Source: a virus. From it: a DNA stretch of 64,000 nucleotides. A program made the position numbers and the translations under genes. Location: positions 1-64,000 of the IMG/VR virus record IMGVR_UViG_3300020474_000008; one strand, 5' to 3'. This document shows, one piece after another, positions 1 through 6,894 of this stretch. The first letter of the stretch is position 1, and each line of letters begins with the position of its first letter. The notes under the pieces were generated by a model that was not told the origin of the DNA, ran no database searches, and saw only the letters and a list, made by a program, of their open reading frames with translations.

Positions 1-341
1 ACCAGTTGGAAAGGACCACCATTGTAAAGCCATTCATCCAAAGATGCTGCTTCCCAGATGGGGTAGAAGTGTAGACCAATTGCATTTGAACTAGGAACAA
101 CTGCACCAGAAATGATGTTGTTACCATACATGAGTGAACCAGCAACGGGTTCACGGATACCATCGATGTCCACAGGGGGAGCAGCGACGAATGCTACGAC
201 GAAACAGATGGTTGCTGCCAACAGAGTTGGAATCATCAGCACGCCAAACCAACCGACATACAGACGGTTGTTTGTAGATGTGACCCATTCGCAGAAGTTA
301 TCCCACGAAGAGGTTTGTTGCCTTGAAAGAGTTGAAGCCAT
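1..341 (-). CDS. psbA: Photosystem II D1 protein, N-terminal part (runs off window)
   Basis: The reading frame from the ATG at 341 to the window edge gives about 113 residues of D1: a soluble N-terminus ([20 protein letters not shown]), the first membrane segment ([18 protein letters not shown]), then the lumenal [12 protein letters not shown] stretch and the [22 protein letters not shown] segment. D1 is the rapidly photodamaged reaction-centre subunit. Cyanophages carry psbA to keep photosystem II working during infection. The gene is incomplete because the window ends, not because it is broken. It has a leader of about 150 nt with a combined host/late promoter at 496-529 and two stem-loops. 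No intron is seen in the visible part. Confidence 0.98.
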   Translation of the reverse strand, partial: MASTLSRQQTSSWDNFCEWVTSTNNRLYVGWFGVLMIPTLLAATICFVVAFVAAPPVDIDGIREPVAGSLMYGNNIISGAVVPSSNAIGLHFYPIWEAASLDEWLYNGGPFQL

Positions 342-392
342 TGTTTTGAAAAAGGGTTATGTATAAGTGCGGGGAACACTAGGTAAATTATT

Positions 393-415
393 CCAACCCT
401 ACCCTCCAGGGTTGG
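393..415 (-). other. Stem-loop in psbA leader
   Basis: An 8-bp perfect inverted repeat, CCAACCCT at 393-400 and AGGGTTGG at 408-415, with a 7-nt loop, 52 bp upstream of the psbA ATG. There is no U-tract on the minus strand, so it looks like a leader structure rather than a terminator. Confidence 0.55.
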
Positions 416-469
416 TATGAAAGACGTTTTTATACTCCCTAAGAGGTCTTGGTTTAAGGGGAGTTGGGG

Positions 470-487
470 GGTGAGGATTTCCTCACC
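470..487 (-). other. 5'-proximal stem-loop of psbA transcript
   Basis: A 7-bp inverted repeat (GGTGAGG at 470-476, CCTCACC at 481-487) with a 4-nt loop. It begins only a few bases downstream of the predicted psbA start site, so the mRNA would carry a hairpin at its 5' end. Such structures are known to stabilise transcripts. That role is inference. Confidence 0.5.
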
Positions 488-495
488 TGTCCATG

Positions 496-529
496 TATTT
501 ATATTAAGGGAAAACCTCACCATTGTCAA
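496..529 (-). promoter_or_regulatory. Composite sigma70-type plus T4-late promoter of psbA
   Basis: Read on the minus strand: TTGACA (529-524), a 17-bp spacer, TAATAT (506-501), whose last three bases open a perfect T4-type late octamer TATAAATA (503-496). The host-type -35/-10 and the phage late box are thus fused. An element of the same design lies at 13702-13735. Confidence 0.75.
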
Positions 530-586
530 CCCTTGACACCAGTTCAAAAACTGTCTAGGATGGGCTTGTCCAGGATGATAAGGATA

Positions 587-745
587 TTAATAACGAAACG
601 TCTCTACGTAATCCAATACTCTATTGAGATACTGGTCAGCAAGATACTTGTATTCAGAAGGAGCATTCTCCTCTTTTAGTTGATCTTTAATTTTATAAAG
701 TTTAGATTGGATTTCATATCTGGTAATCTGTCCCCTCGGCATCAT
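587..745 (-). CDS. Small conserved-type phage protein, 51-52 aa
   Basis: A short charged protein (MPRGQITRYEIQSKLYKIKD...YVETFRY) with no signal peptide or membrane segment. The sequence looks helical (KLYKIKDQLKEE). Its start (ATG at 745 or 742) lies inside the end of the upstream gene and is preceded by GAGGAG, a good ribosome site, which supports translation. It is the last gene before the psbA promoter. Function unknown. Confidence 0.65.
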   Translation of the reverse strand: MMPRGQITRYEIQSKLYKIKDQLKEENAPSEYKYLADQYLNRVLDYVETFRY

Positions 746-998
746 CAATCTCCTCAGTTAATTTTTTAATTTTACCTGCTCTTTTTTCCCAGGTATCTTT
801 GTTATCATATATATGACCTGTTTTTCTCTTTGGATTGATACAATCAAAAAAATCTTTCTTTGAACACACAAGATTGTGAAGGGTCTCTTCATCACCTTCT
901 CTACCTGTGTACCAGTAATGCTGCCCATTCATCCATATTGCCCCACACCTGGGACATTCAACCCTTGAAAAGGTTAAATCAGATACTTCTTTTGCCAC
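714..998 (-). CDS. Small zinc-finger-like protein
   Basis: A 94-aa protein with CPRCGAIW near residue 15 and a later single Cys (NLVCSKKDFF). It looks like half of a zinc ribbon, or a ribbon with atypical spacing, followed by a charged tail. The start is a GTG at 998; no in-frame ATG precedes it before a stop. A CTAAATA late motif lies 27 bp upstream at 1026-1032, the same spacing as at other late genes here. Function unknown. Confidence 0.75.
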   Translation of the reverse strand: MAKEVSDLTFSRVECPRCGAIWMNGQHYWYTGREGDEETLHNLVCSKKDFFDCINPKRKTGHIYDNKDTWEKRAGKIKKLTEEIDDAEGTDYQI

Positions 999-1025
999 TG
1001 AATCATTAGTAGTAGTTGGGTGTAT

Positions 1026-1032
1026 TATTTAG
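1026..1032 (-). promoter_or_regulatory. Late promoter motif CTAAATA
   Basis: CTAAATA on the minus strand, 27 bp upstream of the GTG at 998. It is divergent from the plus-strand late promoter at 1057-1064, so the two late units fire back to back. Confidence 0.5.
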
Positions 1033-1056
1033 TTCATGATGCTACAAACATAATTT

Positions 1057-1064
1057 TATAAATA
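1057..1064 (+). promoter_or_regulatory. T4-type late promoter TATAAATA
   Basis: A perfect TATAAATA octamer on the plus strand, 26 bp before the ATG at 1091. It is the only plus-strand promoter I can recognise in the window and serves the only plus-strand operon. Confidence 0.75.
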
Positions 1065-1090
1065 CACGCACGGTCCCTCCTCAAAAAAAA

Positions 1091-1588
1091 ATGAAAAGGT
1101 TCATTCCTTTAATTATGCTTTTGATGGCAGCTCCTACGGCAGCAAATGCTGGTGGTCTGGTTCATAAAATGTCTTCTAGTGTTCAACTTACAGTTGATGC
1201 TGCTAGATCAACCGCAACAAGATTGGGAAGTCAATACTCTGTATCAGGTTCCAATGTCAACACGACAGATGGAACAACAGCAAATACTATTTCTACTGGT
1301 GCAATCACTAGTGGAATCATGGCGCCTGGTACAATCTCTGCTACACAAGCAACAGCAGGAGAAGCATTCTCTTTCTCTACTTCATACATTCAAGGCGATG
1401 CTGTAAGCACTAGTGCTCCTACTGTGGGGACTGTTGGTAACTTTTCCAGTCAGACTTCTTACACAGCAGGAACTGCCTCTACACTGGCAGGTACTATTGC
1501 CACTGATGGTGGTATTGCCATCACAGCTGGTGGAGCTGGCACTACTGCTGTGGGTCAATTTGTTAGCGAAATCACTGTGATTGATTAA
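1091..1588 (+). CDS. Exported protein, first of plus-strand late operon
   Basis: A 165-aa protein with a clear signal peptide (MKRFIPLIMLLMAAPTAANA, cleavage after ANA). The mature part is rich in Gly, Ala, Ser and Thr and almost free of charge, as in beta-rich surface or fibre proteins. It holds YSVSGSNV (about residues 50-57) and AFSFSTSYIQGD (about 93-104). Related motifs YSVSGTNV and AFQFTQSYMGPG occur in the next gene, so the two appear to be distant paralogues. It overlaps the next gene by 8 bp. Late expression suggests a virion-associated or envelope-directed role. Function unknown. Confidence 0.8.
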   Translation: MKRFIPLIMLLMAAPTAANAGGLVHKMSSSVQLTVDAARSTATRLGSQYSVSGSNVNTTDGTTANTISTGAITSGIMAPGTISATQATAGEAFSFSTSYIQGDAVSTSAPTVGTVGNFSSQTSYTAGTASTLAGTIATDGGIAITAGGAGTTAVGQFVSEITVID

Positions 1589-2057
1589 TATGAGGTTACA
1601 AGAAGCAATCAGTCTTGGGTTGTTTCTTGGTGTTGTTCATGGTTTGGGACAAGCTGCATACTCAGTGCCAGTAGTCCCAAACTTTACTCAGGGCTCCATG
1701 ACTAGCCACACTGAAACGACCTCCAAGCAAACTGAGACAATTAATTCAATAGACTATGCAACAGGATGGCAATATTCAGTATCAGGAACAAATGTTTCCG
1801 CAGATGGAAATTCACTTCTTCCACCAAGTGTAACAAACAGTGTGAATGTGAACCCACTAGGTGGGATAGAGGGGCAGGTTCAAAGTTCAACAGTTGGTTT
1901 GGACTTCAGGAACTCCAACTTCACAGTGACAGACCCAACAAAGGCTTTTCAATTCACTCAGAGTTACATGGGTCCAGGGGTGACAAATCAAACTGTAATC
2001 CAAAGAACAACAGAAGTAACAAGCGTAACAGATACTACAAGTATCTTTACGCAATAG
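1581..2057 (+). CDS. Exported protein, paralogue of upstream gene
   Basis: A 158-aa protein with a signal-like N-terminus (LGLFLGVVHGLGQAAYS), followed by a Thr/Ser/Asn-rich, low-charge body. YSVSGTNV and AFQFTQSYMGPG match motifs in the preceding protein in the same order. The start overlaps the end of the upstream gene by 8 bp, so translation is probably coupled. Both would be made late and exported. Family function is not known to me. Confidence 0.75.
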   Translation: MINMRLQEAISLGLFLGVVHGLGQAAYSVPVVPNFTQGSMTSHTETTSKQTETINSIDYATGWQYSVSGTNVSADGNSLLPPSVTNSVNVNPLGGIEGQVQSSTVGLDFRNSNFTVTDPTKAFQFTQSYMGPGVTNQTVIQRTTEVTSVTDTTSIFTQ

Positions 2058-3037
2058 CAGCACTTACATTTGCTTCACCAGTTCATGCTGCTGATGTTGG
2101 TGGTGTGTCTGCCACAGCATCGCCAATCGCAAACAGTTCAGGCTCTGTGACCAACCAAGCCATCCAGGTTTTACAAGGTCCATACATTACCAATACTTAT
2201 GGAGGAGGTATCAGTTGTCAGGGACCTACTGCTAACTTCACTCCTTACATCACTCATGCAAGAAATGATAAGGATCCATTTGAGACCATGTATATGGAAC
2301 CTCAATATGATAATAGAGACTTTGAAGGGAGAATGGTAGAGGTTACCAAGAATGTCAAGAACTGGCCTTGGGAGACTTGGTATGATGATAGAACATATAC
2401 CAATGCAGAAGGTGAGACTGTAAGAGCATACGAAGATGGTCAGGATATGACTATCACTATCATGGAAATGCAAGGGGATGGTGTTCCTGATGATCCAGGT
2501 AGACAACTCTGGCAGAAACCAGTAAGAACTGGTAACACAAGAAATTTCAGCACCAGTATTGGTCTCTCTGCAACACTGTCTCTACCACTTGATGGTGGAC
2601 TACAAGAACGTTGTAAGCAGGCAGCAGATACTCAGATTGCATTGCAGGGTCAAATGCTTGCTAACAAGAGGTTAGACTTTGAACTTGCGAGACTTAAAAA
2701 TTGTGGTGAATTATTGCAGAAAGGAATTCGTTTTCATCCCAGAAGTCCATATGCAAAAGTGTGTGCTGATGTGGTTGTGAATAATGTGACTGTGATTCCA
2801 CAACACATTCACTCCATACCCTCTACTTCTTCAATGGGCGAACAGAGCGCAGTGCCTTCACAGCCTGATTCCTCTGCCTCTGCTCAGCAACCCTCTCAGA
2901 AGAGGACTGTGGCGGGATCTTCTTACCCCGTAAGGCAGCAACCTTCTTCATTACCTTCTTCACAGTCGGTTTCACCACTTTTAACAGAAGATCAGCAAGA
3001 GGTTTTGCAAGCAGTGCCGAGGACGTTGCCACAATAG
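2018..3037 (+). CDS. Exported protein with unresolved start, third of plus-strand operon
   Basis: The frame is open from 1766, but the part before about 2018 overlaps the previous gene and looks non-coding. A signal peptide is plain at about 2021-2080 (basic KRNRYYK, hydrophobic YAIAALTFA, cleavage after VHA). The mature part starts ADVGGVSATASPIANSSGS and contains ITNTYGGGISCQGPTANF. A conserved-looking block, LANKRLDFELARLKNCGELL, is followed by a Ser/Pro/Gln-rich tail. No ATG, GTG or TTG is found in frame near the signal peptide. Possible explanations are a rare start codon, a -1 frameshift from the previous gene, or a lost start. The 3' end overlaps the opposing gene by 215 bp. Confidence 0.7.
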   Translation, partial: NKRNRYYKYLYAIAALTFASPVHAADVGGVSATASPIANSSGSVTNQAIQVLQGPYITNTYGGGISCQGPTANFTPYITHARNDKDPFETMYMEPQYDNRDFEGRMVEVTKNVKNWPWETWYDDRTYTNAEGETVRAYEDGQDMTITIMEMQGDGVPDDPGRQLWQKPVRTGNTRNFSTSIGLSATLSLPLDGGLQERCKQAADTQIALQGQMLANKRLDFELARLKNCGELLQKGIRFHPRSPYAKVCADVVVNNVTVIPQHIHSIPSTSSMGEQSAVPSQPDSSASAQQPSQKRTVAGSSYPVRQQPSSLPSSQSVSPLLTEDQQEVLQAVPRTLPQ

Positions 3038-3620
3038 CAATAGATGCAGTGGTAGTAACCATACCTGCTGATGGTATATTCTGAACTATCTGATCAGGTA
3101 TTGATAACTTCTCCATTACAGGTAGACATTCCTTACCTACCATCTCATAATTAACAATCTTCTGATTACCCTCTAGGATCTTTCCTATGGGGTTTTTTAA
3201 TTGCTGTTCTCTCGTAGGACAGGAAGGCATAGGTGCCTCTGTCTTGGGGATTGCAGGGGTTGATGGTGCCTTGGGTGGCTCAGGTTTTTCTGGTGGTCTT
3301 ACAGGGGGTGGTGGAGGTGCCTCCTGTTGTATATTTAATTTGTTGGTGTCATATTGAAGAGGATTATAACTTGGTGTGCCAGCATCACATAGAGTGACTG
3401 TGCCCTTATCATCTTGATTTTTTAAGTTTGTATTCTGACTACTATCTTTATGCGCAGTTACACAACCAGGGATGTTTACAATTGGTGTCCCTAGTTGTTG
3501 TGTTACAGGTGGGTAGACTGGCAATGCCATAGGTGGATCTGTTGTCAACCACCTAGGCATTTCAGGTATTCTGATATCACCAATCCTTAGATTGTTTATC
3601 CTAATTTCAGGAATTGGCAT
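2823..3620 (-). CDS. Proline-rich membrane-associated protein
   Basis: About 265 aa starting at the ATG at 3620, which shares its A with the TAA of the upstream gene. The N-terminal half is rich in Pro and Ile (PEIRINNLRIGDIRIPEMPRW), with a polyproline run (EAPPPPPVRPPEKPEPPKAP) near the middle. A hydrophobic segment near residues 190-210 (TTTASIAIVATSSALLAKPL) precedes a very basic C-terminus. The layout suggests a membrane protein with an extended linker. Its last 215 bp are antisense to the end of the plus-strand operon. Function unknown. Confidence 0.75.
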   Translation of the reverse strand: MPIPEIRINNLRIGDIRIPEMPRWLTTDPPMALPVYPPVTQQLGTPIVNIPGCVTAHKDSSQNTNLKNQDDKGTVTLCDAGTPSYNPLQYDTNKLNIQQEAPPPPPVRPPEKPEPPKAPSTPAIPKTEAPMPSCPTREQQLKNPIGKILEGNQKIVNYEMVGKECLPVMEKLSIPDQIVQNIPSAGMVTTTASIAIVATSSALLAKPLADLLLKVVKPTVKKVMKKVAALRGKKIPPQSSSERVAEQRQRNQAVKALRSVRPLKK

Positions 3621-4198
3621 TAACAATCACTGATCATAGAGTTCACAGTTGACCCTGCTGCCTCTCCAAGGTTCTGTCCTAGGAGTAATGCCCAACCACC
3701 TGCTAACCATCCAACATAAGGAATACTTGCAACTGCTGGCACTGCTAAACCAGCAGCAAGACTAGTCCCTGCCATTGCACCTTGTGATCGTGCGCCAGCG
3801 TCCGCCACTAAACACTCCGCGTCTTTTGCACTTAACTTTCCCTCGTTATCTGTTGCAACACCTCCAATATTTCTAGTTCCTTCTCTTGTATATTGATCAG
3901 TCCTGTACTCAGAACGAATCTCTGATCCACCACCAAAGATTCCTCTCTTCTCTTTTTCAAGATCAAGACTTCTACTTGAACTTAAAACTTTGGGGTCATC
4001 AGAACGATATTCAATCTCATATCCATCCTTACCTGCTTTGATTCTGTAAGAAGAATATGGACCTTTTGGGATATTAATAGTAGGCACTGGTGCTACTTTC
4101 TCTACTGGTTTCCTGAGAACATATCCCAATAAACCAATGTGTGCTACACCAACAATACCAAGCACACCTATTAAACTATACTTTACTACTTTGTTCAT
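3620..4198 (-). CDS. Membrane protein with glycine-rich C-terminal segment
   Basis: A 192-aa protein. An N-terminal membrane segment (YSLIGVLGIVGVAHIGLLGYV) is followed by a charged middle with tyrosine-rich repeats. The C-terminal hydrophobic Gly/Ala region (AMAGTSLAAGLAVPAVASIP, then GWLAGGWALLLGQNL) could insert in a membrane. Translation is coupled by a 4-bp ATGA overlap to the upstream gene. The three genes 2823-4464 form one set of membrane-linked unknowns. Confidence 0.75.
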   Translation of the reverse strand: MNKVVKYSLIGVLGIVGVAHIGLLGYVLRKPVEKVAPVPTINIPKGPYSSYRIKAGKDGYEIEYRSDDPKVLSSSRSLDLEKEKRGIFGGGSEIRSEYRTDQYTREGTRNIGGVATDNEGKLSAKDAECLVADAGARSQGAMAGTSLAAGLAVPAVASIPYVGWLAGGWALLLGQNLGEAAGSTVNSMISDC

Positions 4199-4464
4199 CT
4201 ACCTAAGGGGATTGCTGGACCTGTTACTCCTACTGCTCCACCTAGTCCACTTACACCCCCAGTAGACGAAGGAAATTCAGGCATTGCTGAATCAACAATA
4301 CCTGGAAGAGCTTTGCTAACTCCCTCTGTGGCAGATTTGATAATCTCTGTCTTAATTCCTTCTGTTATTGATTCTCTCATCACATAAACATAACCAGTTG
4401 CTCCTACAATTGTAAGAGATACTAGACCTGAAAAAATTGAAATCACATTCACAATTTTCTGCAT
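4195..4464 (-). CDS. Small membrane protein
   Basis: An 89-aa protein with one N-terminal membrane helix (IFSGLVSLTIVGATGYVYVM), an amphipathic middle (TEGIKTEIIKSATEGVSKAL) and a glycine-rich tail (SSTGGVSGLGGAVGVTGPAI). Overlaps the next gene by ATGA. Function unknown. Confidence 0.7.
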   Translation of the reverse strand: MQKIVNVISIFSGLVSLTIVGATGYVYVMRESITEGIKTEIIKSATEGVSKALPGIVDSAMPEFPSSTGGVSGLGGAVGVTGPAIPLGR

Positions 4465-4498
4465 GTCTCTACCGCTACGTCACTTGTATATAGCAGTA

Positions 4499-4654
4499 TT
4501 ATATTTTCTTTTGTTTTTCTTTTGTTTTATTGTAAATGATTACTTCTGTCCCATCATGAGTGAAGACAAGTTCATCATCTACATCCCAACAAAGCTCTTC
4601 ATAAAGAGCATTGAGTTTCTCCATGTCTTCAAAAAGAGCATTTGGGTTAGGCAT
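4499..4654 (-). CDS. Small acidic protein, 51 aa
   Basis: The ORF starts at the ATG at 4654 ([20 protein letters not shown]) and overlaps the ferredoxin TAA by one base. It ends with a lysine-rich tail (NKTKEKQKKI). No membrane segment. The start/stop overlap typical of this genome supports it as a real gene. Function unknown; it could be a partner of the upstream ferredoxin, but nothing shows that directly. Confidence 0.6.
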   Translation of the reverse strand: MPNPNALFEDMEKLNALYEELCWDVDDELVFTHDGTEVIIYNKTKEKQKKI

Positions 4655-4947
4655 TAGTAGAGTTCCTCTTCTTTTTCTGTCTCAACCACACAATCAGATG
4701 TTGGGTAAGAAACACAAAGGAGAGCAAATCCAACTTCAATTTGATCATCATCCAAGAAAGATTGATCAGACTGATCAATGGTGCCACTCACAATCTTACC
4801 AGCACAAGATGAACAGGCACCAGCACGACAGGAATAAGGCATATCAATACCCTGTTCCTCAGCAGCATCAAGGATATAAGAGTCATCAGGACACTCAATG
4901 GTGTGTTCACCATCAGGTGTTTTAAGTGTAATTGAAAAAGTTGACAT
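4654..4947 (-). CDS. petF: [2Fe-2S] plant-type ferredoxin
   Basis: A 97-aa soluble ferredoxin beginning [19 protein letters not shown] at 4947. The cluster ligands are visible as [16 protein letters not shown] plus the distal Cys in ALLCVSY, the standard C-x4-C-x2-C...C pattern of photosynthetic ferredoxins. It accepts electrons from photosystem I and passes them to reductases such as FNR or bilin reductases. The start codon shares a base with the TAA of petE, so the donor and acceptor sides of photosystem I are encoded in one translationally coupled pair. A longer in-frame reading into petE is rejected. Confidence 0.95.
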   Translation of the reverse strand: MSTFSITLKTPDGEHTIECPDDSYILDAAEEQGIDMPYSCRAGACSSCAGKIVSGTIDQSDQSFLDDDQIEVGFALLCVSYPTSDCVVETEKEEELY

Positions 4948-5270
4948 TAGTTTACGTGTACAGTACCAATCATTCCTGCGCCCTTGTGAGGAGCGCACCA
5001 ATATGTATAGTCACCAGGATCAGTGAATGTAATATCAAATTCTTCACCAGGTAACATTGCTAATGATTCATGTCCAAGGTCAGGACGACCTTCAACAATC
5101 ACATTGTGAGGTGGTAACATACCATTTACAAAATGGACAGTCTCACCTGCATCAATTGTAACCTCTGATGGATCAAAAATCAAGTTTCCACCTGAACCCA
5201 TGGAGACATCTACTGCCCAAGCAGGTGCAGCAAGGAAAAGTGTAGCAAACAATGCAAAAAAGTATCTCAT
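4947..5270 (-). CDS. petE: Plastocyanin
   Basis: A 107-aa type-1 copper protein with a signal peptide ([16 protein letters not shown]) directing it to the thylakoid lumen. Copper ligands are the His of LPPHNV and the Cys, His and Met of [11 protein letters not shown]. The [21 protein letters not shown] block is the usual cupredoxin N-terminal sheet. It carries electrons from cytochrome b6f to photosystem I. Directly upstream of petF in a late-looking cluster of small genes. Confidence 0.95.
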   Translation of the reverse strand: MRYFFALFATLFLAAPAWAVDVSMGSGGNLIFDPSEVTIDAGETVHFVNGMLPPHNVIVEGRPDLGHESLAMLPGEEFDITFTDPGDYTYWCAPHKGAGMIGTVHVN

Positions 5271-5271
5271 A

Positions 5272-5475
5272 TCAGTCCTCCAAGTATTTTTTAATGACTT
5301 CTAAACGTTCTTCTTCTTTTGCAATAAGATCAATTTGTTCTTGGATAGCACCCAACACATCTGGATGCTCCCCAATGCCAACTGGATTGGCAAGATAAAC
5401 TTCAATGTTCATCTTTGCTTTCTTGATGTTCCCAATAGCAAGTGCTTTGAGAGCATCTAACATTTCTCTTCTCAT
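5272..5475 (-). CDS. Small helical protein
   Basis: A 67-aa charged protein, probably two or three helices (IQEQIDLIAKEEERLEVIKK is coiled-coil-like). No signal or membrane segment. Starts in a 4-bp ATGA overlap with the upstream gene and ends 1 bp before petE. Function unknown. Confidence 0.7.
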   Translation of the reverse strand: MRREMLDALKALAIGNIKKAKMNIEVYLANPVGIGEHPDVLGAIQEQIDLIAKEEERLEVIKKYLED

Positions 5476-5612
5476 AAGATAAGTGCTCCAATAATTATTC
5501 CTTTACCAAATGCAATCCATGACATTTGATATCCATTCAATCCTAACTTATTTTTAATTGGTTTGTAGACCTTCCTTCTATGCCATTTGAAGGCAGATTT
5601 AATTTGTCTCAT
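5472..5612 (-). CDS. Small basic membrane-tail protein, 46 aa
   Basis: MRQIKSAFKWHRRKVYKPI... with a basic N-terminal half and a short hydrophobic C-terminus (WIAFGKGIIIGALIL), consistent with a tail-anchored micro-protein. ATGA overlaps at both ends link it tightly to its neighbours, which is the main evidence for coding. Function unknown. Confidence 0.6.
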   Translation of the reverse strand: MRQIKSAFKWHRRKVYKPIKNKLGLNGYQMSWIAFGKGIIIGALIL

Positions 5613-5809
5613 TTTGTTAATTTAATAAAGATCATAAGGGCAGCAAGAAGAAGAACAACAAAAGAAACATTACTCCAAGTGAGCACAGAAGAGTCTCCAA
5701 CTTTGACTGGACCTAACTCCAAGTCTGCTGGTTGAGTAATGGTTTGTTCAATCTGCAAACCCTCAATATTTGTACCCTCTGGTGCATTGATTGTAATGTT
5801 TTTTGTCAT
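5609..5809 (-). CDS. Small tail-anchored membrane protein
   Basis: A 66-aa protein with a soluble N-terminal part (INAPEGTNIEGLQIEQTITQ) and a single C-terminal membrane helix (VSFVVLLLAALMIFIKL). ATGA overlap with the nuclease gene upstream. Function unknown. Confidence 0.65.
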   Translation of the reverse strand: MTKNITINAPEGTNIEGLQIEQTITQPADLELGPVKVGDSSVLTWSNVSFVVLLLAALMIFIKLTK

Positions 5810-6279
5810 TCAACTAACGTACCAAGGGCACGACGAATTTCACGTAGTTGTTCAAAGTCTTTCTGCTTAGTGCCACCATCATATGCCCAGGCATATCCTT
5901 CTTCAATCATTTCTTCGTTGAGTGACACCAGTGAGTCCCCAATGTATAACCAGCCAAGAAGACGCCCATATTTGCCAACCCCGCCAACAAGTTCAGTCCT
6001 AATAATAAGGTCATCATCACCAGCCACCGCACCTTCCAGTTTTTCTTTGAGCCAGTTGGTTGCGTCGTATCCAAGTGCTTTCTCCTCTAAGTCTCTGGTA
6101 CGTTTTTCAGGTGTATCTACACCTGCAACTCTTACTCTTTCTTTCTTAGATAAGTCAAAACCCAAGTCAATTGTTACATCAATAGTATCACCATCAACTA
6201 CCCTGTTGATCTCTACTACTCTGAAGTTGTAACAACTCTTCCTGCTGGGTGGCACCATTGCTCCCATTTTCCCTCTCAT
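5806..6279 (-). CDS. Staphylococcal-nuclease-like (TNase) protein
   Basis: A protein of up to 157 aa with an SNase fold signature: INRVVDGDTIDVTIDLGF, then ERVRVAGVDTPE. These carry the acidic metal and catalytic residues and one Arg; a downstream KYGRLLGWLYIGDSLVSLNE matches the second half. Enzymes of this family cleave nucleic acids using calcium. The start is uncertain: ATGs at 6279, 6267 and 6258 all lie inside the upstream gene, giving a same-strand overlap of 65-86 bp. No export signal, so it would act in the cytoplasm. Confidence 0.8.
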   Translation of the reverse strand: MRGKMGAMVPPSRKSCYNFRVVEINRVVDGDTIDVTIDLGFDLSKKERVRVAGVDTPEKRTRDLEEKALGYDATNWLKEKLEGAVAGDDDLIIRTELVGGVGKYGRLLGWLYIGDSLVSLNEEMIEEGYAWAYDGGTKQKDFEQLREIRRALGTLVE

Positions 6280-6397
6280 CTATGCCTAATATATAGACAA
6301 CTATGTATAGCACCGCACATAAAAGTATTGCTATCATAATAATTACACTCCATACTGGATCATTTGGATCTTGAAGTGGTCTCAGTAGTAAATTCAT
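6194..6397 (-). CDS. Small membrane protein
   Basis: A 67-aa protein with a single membrane helix (VWSVIIMIAILLCAVLYIVVYIL) and a soluble polar tail. The tail-coding part overlaps the start of the nuclease gene in another frame. Start in an ATGA overlap with the upstream gene. Confidence 0.6.
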   Translation of the reverse strand: MNLLLRPLQDPNDPVWSVIIMIAILLCAVLYIVVYILGIDERENGSNGATQQEELLQLQSSRDQQGS

Positions 6398-6564
6398 TTA
6401 TCTTTCAATATATTTTCTATTACTCTTCTTGTATCTTCTGACTTCTTCTTCTCTCTTTCACAATGCTTATAACCTTTCTTTCCATGAAAGATTAAATGAC
6501 CCTGATATATCATGGTCAGACCAAAAACAAATAGTAATATGGTCCCAAAAAGTTCCAGACTCAT
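6394..6564 (-). CDS. Small membrane protein, 56 aa
   Basis: MSLELFGTILLFVFGLTMIY forms one membrane helix, followed by a basic Lys/Arg/Glu cytoplasmic tail (KHCEREKKKSEDTRR). ATGA overlaps with both neighbours support it. Unknown function; one of a run of micro-membrane proteins. Confidence 0.65.
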   Translation of the reverse strand: MSLELFGTILLFVFGLTMIYQGHLIFHGKKGYKHCEREKKKSEDTRRVIENILKDK

Positions 6565-6803
6565 GGGTTCCTAGGGTTCATCCCTAATGATTTGAGATAT
6601 TCAATCCACCAGTCAGCATCCTTCATGTACCTCCAATTAGGTACATTCTCTCCACGTTCTACCACATAGTATTGGTAGAGAGCATCATCTATAATCTGTG
6701 CGATCTCCATATTCTTCTTCCTCCTCATCAACGTCTGCATATGCATCTGCCAAGTAGGGTCCATGGGGTTTTCTGGATTCTGCTTTGACGTATCTTCGTT
6801 CAT
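6561..6803 (-). CDS. Small soluble protein
   Basis: Up to 80 aa. The C-terminal half looks well structured (IAQIIDDALYQYYVVERGEN, then DADWWIEYLKSLGMNPRNP). The N-terminal part overlaps the previous gene by 119 bp in another frame. A shorter product starting at the Met at about 6710 would nearly remove the overlap, so the true start is unsettled. Function unknown. Confidence 0.6.
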   Translation of the reverse strand: MNEDTSKQNPENPMDPTWQMHMQTLMRRKKNMEIAQIIDDALYQYYVVERGENVPNWRYMKDADWWIEYLKSLGMNPRNP

Positions 6804-6894
6804 TGTTTGCTGCTGTAATCCACAAACTCAATTTCATTACAATCCATATGATGCCAAGGGGAAGAAAACATAATACTAATACAAGAGGTTTCAT
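6685..6894 (-). CDS. Small membrane protein with acidic tail
   Basis: A 69-aa protein: N-terminal membrane helix (LVLVLCFLPLGIIWIVMKL), basic stretch, then an acidic tail (ADVDEEEEEYGDRTDYR). Starts in an ATGA overlap with the upstream gene at 6891-6894. Function unknown. Confidence 0.6.
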   Translation of the reverse strand: MKPLVLVLCFLPLGIIWIVMKLSLWITAANNERRYVKAESRKPHGPYLADAYADVDEEEEEYGDRTDYR

